A stretch of 64,000 bases of DNA from the NCBI GenBank assembly GCA_035495555.1, contig DATJFQ010000025.1:1-64000 (forward strand), read 5' to 3'. Origin of the DNA: DATJFQ01 sp035495555. GTDB taxonomy: Bacteria; Acidobacteriota; Vicinamibacteria; Vicinamibacterales; 2-12-FULL-66-21. A program made the translations under genes and the position numbers. The stretch's first letter is position 1; each line of letters begins with the position of its first letter. Under the pieces are notes generated by a model. The model was given only the letters and a program-made list of their open reading frames with translations, did no database searches and had not been told where the DNA came from. Positions 39,468 through 47,385 of this stretch are shown piece by piece.

Positions 39468-40945
39468 CAGGACGGCAACTCGCCGCGCCGCTGCCGGTAG
39501 GGGAACCAGAAGCTCTTCTGCTCGGGGACGAAATCGAGGTGCACGTGCTTCGTCTCGCGGAACGCGTCGAGGCCCTCCTCACCAAGCTCGCGCCCCATCC
39601 CGCTCTTGCGCATGCCGCCGAACGGGGCCGCGTCGTTGTCGGTCAGCGGGTCGTTGATCCAGAACGTCCCGGCCTTGATCTCCTGCATCGCCCGCATGGC
39701 CCACGTGAGGTTCTGTGTATAGATGTTCGCGCCCAGCGCGTACTCGGACGCCGATGCGACGGCGATCGCCTCGTCTGCGTCTTCGACCACCTGAATGGAC
39801 GCCACGGGACCGAACACCTCCTCGCACACGACACGCTGCGACGGCGAGACGTGCGTGAGAACCGTCGGCGCGTAGAACCACCCCGGCCCGGCATCGAGCC
39901 GGCGTCCGCCTTCGAGGAGCCGCGCGCCCTCAGCAAGCGCGGTCGCGACCTGCTGCTCCACGCGCGTGCGCGCACGCTCCGAAATCAACGGACCGATATC
40001 CGTGTCCGGGTCCATGCCGTTCCCGACCTTCAACGTCCGCGTGTGAGCCAGGAACTGTTCTGTGAACCGATCCGCGATCGATCGCACGACGAGGATCCGC
40101 TTCGCGGACGTGCAGACCTGCCCGTTGTTCAAAAACCGCGCCCACGCGGCGCCGGGAACCGCCACGTCGAGGTCCGCGTCCTCGAAGACGATGAGCGGAT
40201 CGATGCCGCCGAGTTCCAGGTTCACCCGCTTCAACTGCCCGGCCGCGCGTACCGCGATCCGCGTCCCGACGGCCGTCGATCCGGTGAAGGCAATGCACCG
40301 TACGTCGGGATCGTCGACCAGCGCTTCGCCGACCGCGGGGCCGCCGGTGGCCACGTTCACCGTCCCCGCTGGCAGATGCGCGAGGCACCGCTCCGCGAAC
40401 CTCAGCGTCGCCAGCGGCGTCAGCTCCGACGGCTTGATCACGACAGTGTTGCCGGCCGCGAGCGCCGGAGCGATTTTCCAGACCAGCAGCAGCAGCGGAT
40501 AGTTGAACGGGACGATCGCGGCCACGACGCCGAGCGGTTCCTTGATCGTGAAGTTGACCTGGTGCTCGGCCGTGGGCGGAATCGAGGAGCCGTGGGAATT
40601 GCGCGCGATCTCCGCGTAGTACTGGAGGCACGCGGCGCACCACTCCACCTCGTCGAGGTTTTCGATCCGCGGCTTGCCGCCTTCGCGCGTCAGCAGCGCG
40701 GACATCTCCGCGCGATCCTCGCGCAGCAGGCCCGCCGCACTGTGCAGCAGCTTGCCGCGCTCGAGCGCCGGCATCCGAGCCCAATGACGGCTCGCCTCCG
40801 CCGCCGCTGCGCACGCGCGCCGGACATCCTCGCCCGTCGCTTCGGCCACGTCATCCAGGGCTTCGAGCGTCGCTGGATTGACAATCGTACGACGATCGCT
40901 GCCGGCGGAGCGGCGCCATCCGCCCCCGATCCACAAATCAGGCAT
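39467..40945 (-). CDS. Aldehyde dehydrogenase
   Basis: 492 residues. Motifs are AAIVPFNYPLLLLVWKIAPALA, ELGGIDPLIVFEDAD with the general base Glu, NNGQVCTSAKRILV with the catalytic Cys, EEVFGPVASIQ and APFGGMRKSGMGRELG. The sequence type is close to succinate-semialdehyde and aminoaldehyde dehydrogenases. ATG 40945 gives the usual start (MPDLWIGGGWR); the longer TTG start at 40969 would be encoded by the neighbouring repeat tract. It is the first gene of the ALDH/saccharopine-dehydrogenase-like/ALDH unit. Confidence 0.92.
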   Translation of the reverse strand: MPDLWIGGGWRRSAGSDRRTIVNPATLEALDDVAEATGEDVRRACAAAAEASRHWARMPALERGKLLHSAAGLLREDRAEMSALLTREGGKPRIENLDEVEWCAACLQYYAEIARNSHGSSIPPTAEHQVNFTIKEPLGVVAAIVPFNYPLLLLVWKIAPALAAGNTVVIKPSELTPLATLRFAERCLAHLPAGTVNVATGGPAVGEALVDDPDVRCIAFTGSTAVGTRIAVRAAGQLKRVNLELGGIDPLIVFEDADLDVAVPGAAWARFLNNGQVCTSAKRILVVRSIADRFTEQFLAHTRTLKVGNGMDPDTDIGPLISERARTRVEQQVATALAEGARLLEGGRRLDAGPGWFYAPTVLTHVSPSQRVVCEEVFGPVASIQVVEDADEAIAVASASEYALGANIYTQNLTWAMRAMQEIKAGTFWINDPLTDNDAAPFGGMRKSGMGRELGEEGLDAFRETKHVHLDFVPEQKSFWFPYRQRRGELPS

Positions 40946-40966
40946 GTGGTAGTCCAGAAATCGCGA

Positions 40967-41067
40967 CAACTACGCAACTACACAACTTCCAGCTACTCAA
41001 GGCATCAACTCTCAAATCGAGGACCTTGAGAAGTTGGTAGTTGTGTAGTTGTGAAGTTGTGTAGTTA
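40967..41067. repeat. Long hairpin with GTAGTTG-type arms
   Basis: The left arm has CAACTAC/ACAACTTC units up to CTCAAGG; the right arm runs from CCTTGAG with GTAGTTGT/GAAGTTGT units. The TAA stop codon of the M24 peptidase is the first part of the tract on the minus strand. Confidence 0.82.
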
Positions 41068-42483
41068 TCTCTTTCTCCCTGCCGCCATCCCCTCCTCGGC
41101 CATCAGCTTTTCGATGGCGTCGGGATCCACGGGCACAAACGAAGACATGTTCTCGTACCCGGCCGGCGTGATGAGGAGCATGTCCTCGAGCCGGATGTAG
41201 ACGCGATCGTCCGGGATCGTCAGAGCGGGCTCGATCGTGAACACCATCCCCGGCTTGTACTCCCCATCGAACCCCGCGGCGACATCGTGCGTCTCGAGGC
41301 CGACCATATGCCCGAGGCTCGCGCGGGGGTTGGAGATCCGCGAACGATAGCCGTCGACGAAGCGCGCCGCCGCCTCGCGGTTCTTTGGATTCGTGAACCG
41401 GTAGGACGTCATCGCCGCGTCCATCTTCTTTACCGCGTCGGCGAGAATGTCCGTCGCCTTGCCGGGGCGAATGGACGTCATGATCGCCTGATAAAGCCTG
41501 ACGTAAATGCCGTACAGCTCGCGTTGATCCGGGGAGAAGTGTCCGTTCGCCGGAAACATGCGGGTCACGTCCGACGTGTAGTACTGATAATCCGGCGCGT
41601 AATCGAACAGGACGAGGTCACCGTCCTTCAATTGGGCCTGCGCCGCATGATAGTGCGGCCACGCCGCGTTCCTGCCCGCAGCGACGAGGGCGAAATAGGC
41701 CGGGCCGAAGGCGTTGTGCGACTTGAATACGTAGTCGCCGATAGCTTCGATCTCGTATTCGTACATGCCGGGATGCGCCGCACGCATCGCTTCCATCATC
41801 GCCAGTCCGGCGAGCCGAGACGATTCCCGGAGAAGCGCAATCTCGCGCGGACTCTTGATCGTCCGCATCGTGTCCAGGATTGGATCGAGGTTCTTGAACT
41901 CGACCCCCGGCGCCTTCTCACGGAGGCGCGTCATGAACCAGTCTTCCCGCGACGGCCGCTGATCCCACGGGTCCGCTTTGCGCGCGGCGGCGTGCGCGGC
42001 TTCCCGATCCGGCGTGCCCGCTTCCCCGGTCTCTCCGCGGAACGTCGTATAGACCGTCCGTCCCCCGAGCGTCGGCGTGACCTTCAGGAACTCGTCCCGA
42101 GGCGCCACATGCTCGATGCCGGTGAGGGCTTCCGCCTGCGCGCCTGGTCCGAGCAGCGGTCCTTCAGTGCGCTCCATCCGTTCGTTGGTCGGATTCAGGT
42201 AAAGCGTCGTCGTCTTCGACTTGCCGTCAATCGTCAGGATCGCGCGGGGAGTCTCGACGCCGGTGAGGTAGTAGAACTGGGTGCTCTGGCGGAATTTCTC
42301 GTAGGCCGCTGTCTCGGTCGCGCCTTGCATGACGACGATGCCGTCACCGATCTGCTCCATCACGCGGGCGCGCCGCGCGGCGAATTCCTCCTTGGGCATC
42401 GCGGTGGTGAAGAGGGGCGGCTGCGCCGCAAGACTGATGGTGAGGAGCGCGGCAGATACCGACGCGCAGAAGAGGGTTTTCAT
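41065..42483 (-). CDS. Exported M24 aminopeptidase (Xaa-Pro aminopeptidase-like)
   Basis: 472 residues with a signal peptide (MKTLFCASVSAALLTISLAAQ). The N-terminal creatinase-like domain is followed by the pita-bread catalytic domain with its five metal ligands: Asp in LFDYAPDYQYYTSDVTR (two), His in LGHMVGLETHD, Glu in FTIEPALTI and Glu in RLEDMLLIT. It probably removes N-terminal residues preceding proline from peptides in the periplasm. ATG 42483 is chosen for the signal peptide; TACAAT ends 9 nt upstream, giving a leader of only a few bases. Confidence 0.93.
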   Translation of the reverse strand: MKTLFCASVSAALLTISLAAQPPLFTTAMPKEEFAARRARVMEQIGDGIVVMQGATETAAYEKFRQSTQFYYLTGVETPRAILTIDGKSKTTTLYLNPTNERMERTEGPLLGPGAQAEALTGIEHVAPRDEFLKVTPTLGGRTVYTTFRGETGEAGTPDREAAHAAARKADPWDQRPSREDWFMTRLREKAPGVEFKNLDPILDTMRTIKSPREIALLRESSRLAGLAMMEAMRAAHPGMYEYEIEAIGDYVFKSHNAFGPAYFALVAAGRNAAWPHYHAAQAQLKDGDLVLFDYAPDYQYYTSDVTRMFPANGHFSPDQRELYGIYVRLYQAIMTSIRPGKATDILADAVKKMDAAMTSYRFTNPKNREAAARFVDGYRSRISNPRASLGHMVGLETHDVAAGFDGEYKPGMVFTIEPALTIPDDRVYIRLEDMLLITPAGYENMSSFVPVDPDAIEKLMAEEGMAAGRKR

Positions 42484-42524
42484 AGCGGCCCGATTGTACA
42501 GCCGCTCAGCCAGGGCGCTCGGGA

Positions 42525-42620
42525 TCAACTACGCAATCTCGCACCGACCAACTACGCAAGCACCATCAGGCCGATTGGGGGCACCTTGAGTAGTTGGTCG
42601 TTGCGTAATTGTGTAGTTGA
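42525..42620. repeat. Long hairpin with GTAGTTG-type arms
   Basis: Arms 42525-42555 and 42590-42620 match at 27 of 31 positions. It lies between two minus-strand genes, 7 bp after the stop of the small membrane protein. Confidence 0.85.
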
Positions 42621-42627
42621 GAGCGCC

Positions 42628-42843
42628 TTACACCTTCGCCCGCCCGCCCGCGACGAGCAGGACGACGCCGGCGGCCACTGCTATTCCGCCGAAGATCGGC
42701 GGCAGCGGGATCGTGTGGTGCTCCTGTCGTTCCGCCTGAATGGGGCCGATATCCACGACCTTCTTGTTCTGGGTCCAGCTGATGCCCCCGAACGCCAAAG
42801 CGATCAGCCCGACGACGATGAGCACGATGCCAAGGATTTTCAT
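42628..42843 (-). CDS. DUF3185-like small membrane protein
   Basis: 71 residues with two membrane helices, MKILGIVLIVVGLIALAFGG and GGIAVAAGVVLLVAGG. They flank a short loop, SWTQNKKVVDIGPIQAERQ, whose KVVDIGPIQ core is conserved in this family of short bacterial inner-membrane proteins. The function is unknown. ATG 42843; the longer frame upstream overlaps the divergent kinase promoter. Confidence 0.78.
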   Translation of the reverse strand: MKILGIVLIVVGLIALAFGGISWTQNKKVVDIGPIQAERQEHHTIPLPPIFGGIAVAAGVVLLVAGGRAKV

Positions 42844-42875
42844 GGATTCTCTTCGTGCAATGCCTCTGCCATAAA

Positions 42876-44366
42876 ATGCCGACATTGCGAATCCTGACGC
42901 TCGACATCGGGACATCTTCCGTCCGGGCGACGGTTTACAGCGAGCACCTGCGCCCGGTCGGGCCGGCGGCGCAGGTCCGGTATCAATGGCATGTCGCGAC
43001 GGACGGCGCGGTCGATCTGCCGGCCGTACGCCTCGAACGTGTGGTGCTGAAGGCCATTGATGGAGCGCTCGCTACCCATCGGGGAGCCATCGACGTCGTC
43101 GCCACGTCCGCGTTCTGGCACAGCCTCATGGGGGTCGATGGAGAAGGCCGAGCGGTCACGGCGGTGCTGCCCTGGACGGATACGCGCGCGTCGGCGGAGG
43201 CGACCGGGCTTCGCGAGCGCCTGGACGAAGCCGCCATTCACGCGCGAACCGGCTGCCGGCTTCATCCCACTTACTGGCCGGCGCGGCTCCGGTGGTTCAA
43301 GTCTCACGATCCCGGAGCGTTCGCGCGCGTGCGGCGCTGGACGTCTTTCCCGGCGTATTTGCAGGGCCGCTGGCTCGGACGCCCGGACGAAAGCGTGTCG
43401 CAGGCGTCGGGGACCGGCATGCTGGCCGCCGGCACATGGGATGCGGAGCTGTGCCGGGCGTGCGGTGTCGAACCGCGGGATCTGGGCGAGGTGATCGACG
43501 TCGATGCGCGCCACGGTGAACTGCTCGGACAATGGGCACATCGCTGGCCGGCATTGAAGCAGGCGCGCTGGATCCCCGCGCTTGGCGACGGCGCGTTGAA
43601 CAATGTCGGCGCGGGGTGCGTCGACGGGACGCGCGCGGCGGTGATGATTGGAACGTCGGGTGCCCTGCGCCTCGCGTGGCGAACCGGCACGACGCCTGCG
43701 GTCCCGCCGTCGTTGTGGCGCTACTGGATCGATCGGGAGCGCGTCATCGTCGGCGGAGCGTTGAGCAACGGCGGCAACCTGGTCGCGTGGCTGCGCGACA
43801 CCCTGGATATCGCGATCGATCGGAAACTCGATGCGAAGCTCGCCCGCGTCCCGCCCGACGCGCACGGACTGACGGTGGTGCCGTTTCTCGCGGGAGAGCG
43901 AAGCCCGGACTATCGTCCCGATGCGTACGCGGTGTTCGCCGGGTTACGACTCGCGACCACGCGGTACGACATCGTCCGCGCTGCTCTCGAGGCTGTGGCG
44001 TACCGGTTCCTGGCCATCTTCAAGGATCTCGAAGCAATGACCCGCGTCACACAGATCGTCGCAACGGGAACGGCGCTGCAATCCTCCGCCGTGTGGGTAC
44101 AGATCCTCGCGGACGTGCTCGGACGGCCGATCACGCTTCCCGCTGAAGGAGAGCTCACCAGCCGCGGCGCCGCGATCGTCGCGATGGAGCAGCTTGGCGC
44201 GAAGCGCGCCGCACGGCCGCTTCGCATCGCGAAGACGTTCACACCCGATGGCCGTGCGCACGAGATCTACCGCGCGGCAGCCGCTCGCCAGCAGGAGCTC
44301 ATAGAGAGGCTCGAGAATCGCGAACGCATGTCAACTCCCAAAGGGCAATTGCGAACTCCCAAGTGA
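42876..44366 (+). CDS. FGGY-family carbohydrate kinase (gluconokinase/xylulokinase-like)
   Basis: About 496 residues with the FGGY two-domain ASKHA fold: ILTLDIGTSSVRATV at the N-terminus, TSAFWHSLMGVD, LPWTDTRA, MIGTSGALR, FLAGERSPDYRPDA and TGTALQSSAVWVQILADVLGRPI. The motif set is closest to gluconokinases. Start choice: ATG 42876 overlaps a TAAAAT hexamer, while TTG 42885 would sit 7 nt after it and give the normal FGGY start. The last residues (MSTPKGQLRTPK) come from a CTCCCAA repeat rather than from the conserved domain. Confidence 0.87.
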   Translation: MPTLRILTLDIGTSSVRATVYSEHLRPVGPAAQVRYQWHVATDGAVDLPAVRLERVVLKAIDGALATHRGAIDVVATSAFWHSLMGVDGEGRAVTAVLPWTDTRASAEATGLRERLDEAAIHARTGCRLHPTYWPARLRWFKSHDPGAFARVRRWTSFPAYLQGRWLGRPDESVSQASGTGMLAAGTWDAELCRACGVEPRDLGEVIDVDARHGELLGQWAHRWPALKQARWIPALGDGALNNVGAGCVDGTRAAVMIGTSGALRLAWRTGTTPAVPPSLWRYWIDRERVIVGGALSNGGNLVAWLRDTLDIAIDRKLDAKLARVPPDAHGLTVVPFLAGERSPDYRPDAYAVFAGLRLATTRYDIVRAALEAVAYRFLAIFKDLEAMTRVTQIVATGTALQSSAVWVQILADVLGRPITLPAEGELTSRGAAIVAMEQLGAKRAARPLRIAKTFTPDGRAHEIYRAAAARQQELIERLENRERMSTPKGQLRTPK

Positions 44367-44509
44367 AATAGAGCCAGCGAATCAACGCTCACGAAGGATC
44401 TCGCCGAGAACGCGGAGAAACGCGGAGGACGGAGAGAGACGCCGCCCCTGCTCACAGGTGGGTTCGGGAATTGAAAGTTGGGATTTGGAAATTGGGAATT
44501 GGGAGTTAT
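44333..44509. repeat. CTCCCAA-family repeats in inverted positions
   Basis: The left part (44333-44363) has AACTCCCAA units that encode the kinase C-terminus. The right part (about 44462-44509) has TTGGGAATTGGGAGTT units in the opposite sense. The ~100 bp between hold CGCGGAGAA-like repeats and no gene. Confidence 0.72.
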
Positions 44510-44516
44510 CACGCCT

Positions 44517-46526
44517 TCATCTGAAGATCCCCTTCAGCTTCTTCCCGAACGCGGACAAAAAACCCTGAACCGCGCGACGGATCTGCTGCTTGACCGTTCC
44601 CTGATGGATCGGGCACAGACGCGTGGGGATGTCGTCGCCCTGCTTGAAATACTCGGTGTAGACCGGGCACTCCTGCACCGGCTTCAGGTACGAGACGCTG
44701 CACAACTGCACTTCCTCGAGCCCGTCAGGCTCTTCGAACGCTGCCGGGGATCGGCGGCGCGAGGCGGCCTTCATGAAATCGGCCCAGACCGGCAGCGCGT
44801 ATCGCGCACCGTAGGCCTCGCGGCCGATCGTCGCCGGCTGATCGAGTCCGACCCACACGCCGGTGACGATCGACGTCGAGAAGCCGACGAACCACGCATC
44901 CTTGAAGTCGTCGGTCGTTCCGGTCTTTCCCCCGACGGGAAACCGGATGCCGTACGCGGTTCTCGCAGCGCTGCCCGTCCCCCGTTCGACGACGTCCTGG
45001 AGCATAGACACCATCTGGAACGCCACCTGCTCAGAGATGACGCGCTGCCCCTGCACGGGATCGGAATACGCGACTGCCCCGTCGGCGTCGAGCACCTTCG
45101 TAATGCCGCGCGGCTGAACAGACAGGCCGCCGTTGGGGAACACCGAATACGCCGTGGTCAGCTCGAGCGGGGTCACGAGGCCGGTGCCGAGCGAGAGCGA
45201 TGGCACGTCGGGCAGATCGTGCAGGCCGACGTCTGACGCGAGGCGCAGGACCGGACCGGTCCCCACCTTCTCCTGCAGCAGCGTCGCCGCCCGGTTGTTC
45301 GATTCGAGCAGCGCCGCGCGCAGCGTCAACTGATCCACGGTCTCGCCGCCGGAGTTTCGGGGGGCCCATTCATCAGGCCCCTGCGGTTTCATCGAGTCCA
45401 GGCCGGAGAGCACGCTGACGGGAGAAAATCCGTGGCTCAACGCGACCGCATACAGGAATGGCTTGAACGCCGAGCCCGGTTGGCGACGGCTGCGCCATGC
45501 GCGGTTGAACTGCGATTCGCGGAAATCGCGCCCGCCAACCATCGCCAGAATGTCGCCGGTCGCCGGATCGACGGCAACCAATGCAATCTGCAGGTTCGGA
45601 TTTCCGAACCGCCGCGTCCAGCTGCTGACCGTCCGTTCCGCCGCTTCCTGCAGCTCTGGAACGAACGTCGTCCGTACCTGCCACTCAGGCGGATGATCGC
45701 CGCCGAACCGATCGCGGAACTGCTGCCGCAGGAATTCCTTCGCGTAACCCCACTGCGCTTCGGTTGCTCCGGGATACGGCCGGATCCGGATGCGCGCTTT
45801 TCGCGCCGCCTCCTCCTGCGCGGGAGTGATGTAGCCTTCTTCACGCATCCGCTGCAGGACAACGTGGCTCCGCTGGATTGCGCCGTCCAGGTTCGACCAG
45901 GGCGACAGCGCCGAGGGGGCCCGAATCAAGCCGGCAATCAGCGCCGCTTCAGGCAACGTGACGCCGCTCGCGCTCCGTCCGAACAGGTTGCGCGACATCG
46001 TCTCGACGCCGTACACACCGCCGCTGAGATACACGCGGTTCAGATACAGCTCCAGGATCTGCTTCTTCGTCAGTTCCTGCTCCAGCAGCAACGCGAGAAC
46101 GGCTTCCTGCGCTTTCCGTCCGAGCGTCTTCTTGTTCGACAGGAACAGGGTGCGCGCGAGCTGCTGCGTCAGCGTGCTGCCGCCTTCCATGCGTCCGCCG
46201 CCGCGCGCGTCGCGATATATCGCGCGCGCCGTTCCGAGCGGATCGATCCCGAAGTGGTGATAGAACCGATGGTCCTCGACCGCGACGACGGCGTGCTGCA
46301 GATCGGGCGCGATCCCGCTCAGGTCCACATCACGCCGCTGCTCGTCCATGCGGAACCACGGCCGCCCGTCCGCTGAGTAGAACCACGTGTCGCCGACGCC
46401 GCGCCGCAACTTGTATACGGCCCACCCGTGTCGCATCGTCCAGACGACGGTGATTGCGGTGACGATGACGAGGCACGCGAAGAAGACCGCGGCCGCGCGG
46501 TCTCGGAACCCTGCGGGCAGCTTCAC
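44517..46526 (-). CDS. Class A penicillin-binding protein (PBP1A-like)
   Basis: A bifunctional peptidoglycan synthase of 669 residues with an N-terminal membrane anchor (AVFFACLVIVTAITVVW). The GT51 glycosyltransferase domain has EDHRFYHHFGID, GGSTLTQQLARTL and RKAQEAVLALLLE. The transpeptidase has Ser-x-x-Lys in QPGSAFKPF, SNN in LLESNNRAA and KTGTT in VGGKTGTTDDFKDAW. The C-terminal tail carries three cysteines. GTG 46526 overlaps the stop of the phosphatidylcholine synthase gene (GTGA), so the two are coupled; longer upstream frame is spurious. Confidence 0.93.
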   Translation of the reverse strand: MKLPAGFRDRAAAVFFACLVIVTAITVVWTMRHGWAVYKLRRGVGDTWFYSADGRPWFRMDEQRRDVDLSGIAPDLQHAVVAVEDHRFYHHFGIDPLGTARAIYRDARGGGRMEGGSTLTQQLARTLFLSNKKTLGRKAQEAVLALLLEQELTKKQILELYLNRVYLSGGVYGVETMSRNLFGRSASGVTLPEAALIAGLIRAPSALSPWSNLDGAIQRSHVVLQRMREEGYITPAQEEAARKARIRIRPYPGATEAQWGYAKEFLRQQFRDRFGGDHPPEWQVRTTFVPELQEAAERTVSSWTRRFGNPNLQIALVAVDPATGDILAMVGGRDFRESQFNRAWRSRRQPGSAFKPFLYAVALSHGFSPVSVLSGLDSMKPQGPDEWAPRNSGGETVDQLTLRAALLESNNRAATLLQEKVGTGPVLRLASDVGLHDLPDVPSLSLGTGLVTPLELTTAYSVFPNGGLSVQPRGITKVLDADGAVAYSDPVQGQRVISEQVAFQMVSMLQDVVERGTGSAARTAYGIRFPVGGKTGTTDDFKDAWFVGFSTSIVTGVWVGLDQPATIGREAYGARYALPVWADFMKAASRRRSPAAFEEPDGLEEVQLCSVSYLKPVQECPVYTEYFKQGDDIPTRLCPIHQGTVKQQIRRAVQGFLSAFGKKLKGIFR

Positions 46527-47230
46527 GCCGTCCGCCTGATCTGGAGCACGACAGAGAGCACGAAATAATAGACGGGGAAAAACAGGGAGAGGATCGCAAG
46601 CGTCGTCGCGCGTGCGGGCAGCATCCAGATCATCGCGGCAACGGCAACCGCCCACAGCGCGCTCAACGCCAGCGTGGTTCGCATCAGTGTGGGCGTGCGC
46701 GACGGGTACACGTAACCGATGCGCACGAAAATCAGCGCGCACAACCCGACGAGTACTGCCGCCGTCACGGCCGGCCCGGCACCCATTACGTAAAGATACA
46801 GGACGACGATGTTCCAGTACGACGGGAAGCCGGTGAAAAAATGATCCGCGGTCTTCGCGTCGGGCGTCACGAAACCGTAGAGGCTGCACACGAGCACGGC
46901 GCCGCCGATCACGACGGCAACCGGCGCCGACAGCATCCGGAACTGGAGCACGATGATCATCGGCAGCACCACGAAGGTGACGTAATCGACGAGGTCGTCT
47001 ATGCGCGCACCGTCGATCTGGGGGAGCACCTCTTTGACCCGTGCGCGTCGCGCCAGCAGGCCGTCGGTCGCATCCACGAGCGTCGCGACGAACATCGCGA
47101 CAAAAGCCAGCCGGATGTTCAACGCGAGCGCCGCGGCAATCCCCGCAAATCCGATCGCCGCGCCGCTGGCGGTATACAGGTGGACCAGCCACGCCCCGAT
47201 ACGGCCGCGCTTGGCGGTTTCCGCCGTCAT
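46523..47230 (-). CDS. pcs: CDP-alcohol phosphatidyltransferase, probable phosphatidylcholine synthase
   Basis: A 235-residue integral membrane enzyme with the CDP-alcohol transferase signature D-x2-DG-x2-AR-x8-G-x3-D-x3-D, here DATDGLLARRARVKEVLPQ followed by DGARIDDLVD. The form with RARVKEVLP and YVTFVVLPMI matches bacterial phosphatidylcholine synthase, which condenses choline with CDP-diacylglycerol. Six to eight membrane segments are apparent. ATG 47230 gives the normal N-terminus (AWLVHLYTASGAAIGF). No choline uptake gene is in the window. It is the first gene of a two-gene unit with the PBP. Confidence 0.85.
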   Translation of the reverse strand: MTAETAKRGRIGAWLVHLYTASGAAIGFAGIAAALALNIRLAFVAMFVATLVDATDGLLARRARVKEVLPQIDGARIDDLVDYVTFVVLPMIIVLQFRMLSAPVAVVIGGAVLVCSLYGFVTPDAKTADHFFTGFPSYWNIVVLYLYVMGAGPAVTAAVLVGLCALIFVRIGYVYPSRTPTLMRTTLALSALWAVAVAAMIWMLPARATTLAILSLFFPVYYFVLSVVLQIRRTA

Positions 47231-47385
47231 CGTGTAAAATCTCAGCACATTCCGATCCCCAGCGGAGTGTTCCTTTTTCTCCACAAAACCGCCGCCTGAA
47301 CGAAGCAGGCGGGAGGTCCGTTCGAGCGATCCGGCGCGCAGCGTCCGGGGTGCACGGACGTGCCTTTCGGGAAACGGATCGCGTA

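Noticed and set aside
46527..47192. N-terminal extension of the PBP frame to 891 residues
   Set aside because: It is an out-of-frame reading of the phosphatidylcholine synthase gene on the same strand; the GTGA overlap at 46523-46526 is the natural start.
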